This document shows positions 61,009 through 64,000 of a DNA stretch of 64,000 bases, piece after piece (the stretch's first letter is position 1; each line of letters begins with the position of its first letter). The notes beneath the pieces were generated by a model. That model searched no databases and was not told the DNA's origin. It was given only the letters and a program-made list of their open reading frames with translations. The translations under genes were made by a program, and so were the position numbers. Origin of the DNA: CAZYFH01 sp964646815 (GTDB lineage Bacteria > Acidobacteriota > Vicinamibacteria > Vicinamibacterales > UBA8438); NCBI GenBank assembly GCA_964646815.1, contig CAZYFH010000002.1, positions 124,001 to 188,000 of the forward strand. The letters run 5' to 3'.

Positions 61009-62772
61009 GTGGGACGCTTTCCACAGGGCTTCATCGACGACCTGAAGGCACAGGCCGACATCGTACAGGTTGTGCAGGATGCCGTTCCGCTGAAGAAGGC
61101 AGGCAGCAGCTTCAAAGGACTCTGTCCGTTTCACACGGAGAAGACTCCCTCGTTCCACGTCAACCGGGACAAAGGGTTCTTTCACTGCTTCGGGTGCGCG
61201 ACGGGCGGCGACGTAGTCAAGTTCGTAGAGCTCTACGAGAAGCTGAGCTTTCCGGAAGCCGTTCGCCTCCTCGCCCAACGCGTTGGGCTCGAGGTGCCAG
61301 CCACGGGCGATCCGGAGCGTGACGCGGCCGCTGAGGCCGAACGTGAAGCGCTATTGAAGGTGCACGAGCTGGCCTTGGCGTACTTCCAAGAGCAGCTCGC
61401 CGGTGAGTCGGGCATCCATGCGCGCGCCCATCTCGAGGCGCGCGCCGTGCGCCCGGACACGGCCCAGACGCTCGGTCTCGGATTTGCCCCCCCAGAGCGC
61501 GAGAGCTTGAAACGACGCCTCCTCGGCACTGGGCAGCCGCTCGATCTTCTGCTCCGGAGCGGTCTTGTCGTCGATCGCGGCGGCCAGACCATCGACCGCT
61601 TTCGGAATCGTCTAATGATTCCCATCTGCCGCGACGCCGGATCGGTCATCGCCTTTGGCGGACGCGCCCTGGCGGACGACCAACAGCCCAAGTACGTGAA
61701 CTCGCCGGAAACACCGCTCTACACGAAGGGCCGCATACTCTACGGCCTGCACATGACCAAGCAGGCCATCCGGCGTCTTGGGTACGCCGTGATGGTCGAG
61801 GGGTACTTCGACGTAGCCCAGGCCCTCCAGGCCGGTGTCCAACCGGTCGTCGCCACATGCGGCACGGCACTGACCGACGCGCAGGCGCGGCTCCTGCGCC
61901 GCTTCACATTGAAGGCGATCCTCAGCTTCGACCCTGATCTCGCCGGACAGAGTGCCTCCGCGCGCTCCGGCGAGTTGTTGATCTCGTCCGGGCTCCAGGT
62001 CAACGTCGCGCGCCTACCACCCGGAGAAGACCCCGACACGTGCGTCCGCAGCCGAGGCGCGGCGTACTATGTCCAATCGCTCAAGCAATCGCAGCCCTAC
62101 CTCGAGTTCGTGCTCGACCGCGCCGCCACCGGTCGCGATTTCGGTCGCGATGCCCAGCGGCGAGCGTTCCTGGCGGAGATGCTCACGGTTGCTGCCCGCA
62201 TCCCAGACGCGGCGGCACGCGATCAGTTCGCCGACCGGCTCGCACACAAGGCGCGCATCATGGAAGACGTCGTACGAGACGAGATCCGGAAAGCGGCGGT
62301 CGCGCGCCGCACAGATGTCGCCGCGACCGGGTCCACAGCGGCGACGTCAGTGCAACCGGCCGAGAAGGGACTTGTCTGGGCCATCGTGCGCGACACCACG
62401 TCTGCCCAGGCGGTGCTTCGCGATATGGACCCCGAGGACTTCCGCGGTCTTGCCACCGCATCCATTCTGCAGGTCGCATGCACGCTCGCCGATTTTCCGC
62501 CTGACGCAGTGCCTGGTACGCTCGCGGATCGGCTGAGCGCGGACGAGGCCGCGCTGGTGTCGGCGATTGCCGCCGAGACCACCGCGCCGGCGGCGGTGAA
62601 CGACTGCGGTCTCGAGCTGCGGCGTCTGAGATACGCGCGCGAGCGCGCTGCGCTCCAGGATGAGATCGATCGAAGACAACGCGATGGCACGCCTGGGGCG
62701 TTAGCAGAAATAGACGGCCTGTGGCGGCAGAAGAGAGATCTGCTCCAACGCATCGAGGCGTTGTTCCGCTGA
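61009..62772 (+). CDS. dnaG: DNA primase
   Basis: DnaG lays RNA primers at the replication fork. The 587-residue protein has the CHC2 zinc finger (CPFHTEKTPSFHVNRDKGFF, then HCFGCATGGD) and the RNA polymerase core with TOPRIM (EGYFDVAQALQAG; LSFDPDLAGQSA). The C-terminal helicase-binding domain also has the expected size. GTG 61009 starts GRFPQGFIDDLKAQ, the family N terminus. It is followed by rpoD with a one-base overlap, the usual dnaG-rpoD pair of the macromolecular-synthesis operon. Confidence 0.96.
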   Translation: MGRFPQGFIDDLKAQADIVQVVQDAVPLKKAGSSFKGLCPFHTEKTPSFHVNRDKGFFHCFGCATGGDVVKFVELYEKLSFPEAVRLLAQRVGLEVPATGDPERDAAAEAEREALLKVHELALAYFQEQLAGESGIHARAHLEARAVRPDTAQTLGLGFAPPERESLKRRLLGTGQPLDLLLRSGLVVDRGGQTIDRFRNRLMIPICRDAGSVIAFGGRALADDQQPKYVNSPETPLYTKGRILYGLHMTKQAIRRLGYAVMVEGYFDVAQALQAGVQPVVATCGTALTDAQARLLRRFTLKAILSFDPDLAGQSASARSGELLISSGLQVNVARLPPGEDPDTCVRSRGAAYYVQSLKQSQPYLEFVLDRAATGRDFGRDAQRRAFLAEMLTVAARIPDAAARDQFADRLAHKARIMEDVVRDEIRKAAVARRTDVAATGSTAATSVQPAEKGLVWAIVRDTTSAQAVLRDMDPEDFRGLATASILQVACTLADFPPDAVPGTLADRLSADEAALVSAIAAETTAPAAVNDCGLELRRLRYARERAALQDEIDRRQRDGTPGALAEIDGLWRQKRDLLQRIEALFR

Positions 62773-64000
62773 TGAGCGATTCCGAGCACAAACGGTCGCC
62801 GGCATATACAATCTCCCCCGTGGCGCGAGCACGCGACGACGTGAGAGCCAAGGACACAAAGTCACCGGTCATCGAGGACAAGCTCGACGAGATCCGCCAG
62901 TTGATGCTGGTCGGCAAAGAAAAAGGCTTTCTCCTCTTCGACGAGATCAACGAGCTGCTACCCGCCGAGATCACATCGTCCGATGATCTAGACGACCTGT
63001 TCAGCATGTTCAACGCTGCCGGTATCGAGGTCGTCGAGTCAGAAGAGAAGTACAAGGCGCGCAAGCTGCTGCAGCGCTCGGAGGACGGGAACGACGAGTC
63101 CGACCTCGATCTGACGCCCAGCGCCATCGACAAGACGAACGACCCGGTGCGGATGTATCTCCGCGAGATGGGCACGGTGCCGTTGCTCACGCGGGAGGGC
63201 GAGGTAGGGATCGCCAAGCGCATCGAGCGCGGCAAGCTGTCGGTCATCAAAGCCATCTCACGGACGCCGACCATCGCGAAGGTCGTCATCCAACTCGGCG
63301 AGCAACTACGGACCGGCGACCGCACCATCCGCGAGCTCGTGATCTTGCAGGATGAGGAGCTCACGGACGATCGGGTCGCCAACCGCGCCCGCCAGGTGCT
63401 CCGCCAGGTCGAGGCTGTCAAGCAGGCACGCCTCGACTCCCAGAAGAAGGACGCCAAGCTCGGCACGATTTCAAGACGCGACAAGCGCAAGTACCGACGG
63501 TATCGGTGGCGCGCGCTGCGCGCGCGGGTCGAGCTTTCGCGACTCATTCGGCTCATCGAGTTCACCGAACCGGTCAAGCGCCGCCTGATTGATCTCATCA
63601 AGGACGCCGTCGACGTCGTGCAGCGGACCGAGTTCGAGATCGACCTCCTCAACCGTCAGCTCACGAGCAAGACGAAGCGTCCGCGACTCAGGGACGAGGA
63701 GCGTCGGCGGCGGCTGCGCGAGCTGCGGCCATTGCAACGCGCACGGGTCACCGACATGGAGCAGACGGCGGTGGCGCTGTCGCGCGTTCTTGGGGTGATC
63801 CAGCGGGGAGAGATCCAGGCCGAGCAGGCGAAGAAAGAGCTGGTGGAGGCCAATCTCCGCCTGGTCGTCTCGATCGCCAAGAAATATGCGAACCGCGGCC
63901 TTCAGTTCCTCGATCTCATTCAAGAGGGCAACATCGGCCTCATGAAGGCAGTCGACAAATTCGAGTATCGCCGGGGCTACAAGTTTTCCACCTACGCCAC
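62772..64000 (+). CDS. rpoD: RNA polymerase primary sigma factor (N-terminal part, cut by window end)
   Basis: About 410 codons are visible. Region 1.1 (IEDKLDEIRQLMLVGKEKGF) is followed by region 1.2 with DPVRMYLREMGTVPLLTREG, a charged non-conserved segment, and region 2 (VEANLRLVVSIAKKYANRGL then FLDLIQEGNIGLMKAVDKFE). This is the housekeeping sigma factor. ATG 62772 overlaps the dnaG stop. However, TACAAT (62807-62812) lies seven bases before an in-frame GTG at 62820, so a second leaderless message starting at GTG 62820 is likely and loses nothing conserved. Confidence 0.96.
   Translation, partial: MSDSEHKRSPAYTISPVARARDDVRAKDTKSPVIEDKLDEIRQLMLVGKEKGFLLFDEINELLPAEITSSDDLDDLFSMFNAAGIEVVESEEKYKARKLLQRSEDGNDESDLDLTPSAIDKTNDPVRMYLREMGTVPLLTREGEVGIAKRIERGKLSVIKAISRTPTIAKVVIQLGEQLRTGDRTIRELVILQDEELTDDRVANRARQVLRQVEAVKQARLDSQKKDAKLGTISRRDKRKYRRYRWRALRARVELSRLIRLIEFTEPVKRRLIDLIKDAVDVVQRTEFEIDLLNRQLTSKTKRPRLRDEERRRRLRELRPLQRARVTDMEQTAVALSRVLGVIQRGEIQAEQAKKELVEANLRLVVSIAKKYANRGLQFLDLIQEGNIGLMKAVDKFEYRRGYKFSTYA
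62807..62812 (+). promoter_or_regulatory. Possible internal rpoD promoter (-10 TACAAT)
   Basis: The hexamer lies seven bases before GTG 62820, inside the ATG-started frame. It would allow sigma factor expression independent of dnaG. Confidence 0.4.

Overview
The window is 64 kb of dense, GC-rich bacterial chromosome holding mostly conserved housekeeping genes. The cell is Gram-negative: LptD, Lgt/LspA, TonB-ExbBD and LepB are encoded. It uses SecDF-YajC, a K+-dependent type membrane pyrophosphatase and a single long RelA/SpoT. The gene content and the mix of short intergenic repeats suggest Acidobacteriota, perhaps Vicinamibacteria; this is an inference and no rRNA is present to settle it.

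Layout. 1-2.7 kb: a partial HAD hydrolase and two M16 peptidases, one frameshifted (minus strand). 2.8-8.9 kb: ileS-lspA-lgt, rluD and a Nudix hydrolase. 8.9-13 kb: HDAC-family deacetylase, lon and a DksA/TraR regulator. 13.5-17.3 kb: zinc-ribbon protein, rpmB, ridA, relA/spoT. 17.7-21.4 kb: TPR lipoprotein facing a tonB-exbB-exbD-exbD operon. 21.6-29.3 kb: hppA, DUF502, uppP and the tgt-yajC-secD-secF group. 29.3-44.3 kb: ddl, a 29-residue lysine-rich peptide, a HEAT-repeat cyclophilin, deoxynucleoside kinase, folC, lptD, three nucleotide-sugar genes, a radical SAM protein, a broken htpX, an M20 peptidase and a secreted hypothetical. 44.3-57.3 kb: thiC with a TPP riboswitch, rlmI-type methyltransferase, rpiB-glyA-dinG-yggS, decayed divIVA, an amber-interrupted gene, lepB-lepA, a DUF411 gene with an in-frame UGA, and citrate synthase. 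57.6-64 kb: larB, mutS2, dnaG, rpoD (cut by the window end).

Three things stand out. First, the DUF411 metal-binding protein has UGA exactly where the family has the first Cys of its CGCC motif. The frame is intact on both sides and a SECIS-like hairpin follows at a suitable distance, so it is a candidate selenoprotein. Second, a family of very short elements with CTAGTGGACTGT ends, two of them with homologous interiors, repeatedly sits on the CTAG that contains a gene's stop codon. Third, many start codons lie 5-11 bases behind a -10-like hexamer with no Shine-Dalgarno sequence, as expected for leaderless transcripts, and some repeat ends carry such hexamers.

Several non-essential genes are broken (M16, htpX, divIVA, a lepB-adjacent gene), while essential genes are intact. 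This suggests real gene decay, although assembly error cannot be excluded from sequence alone.
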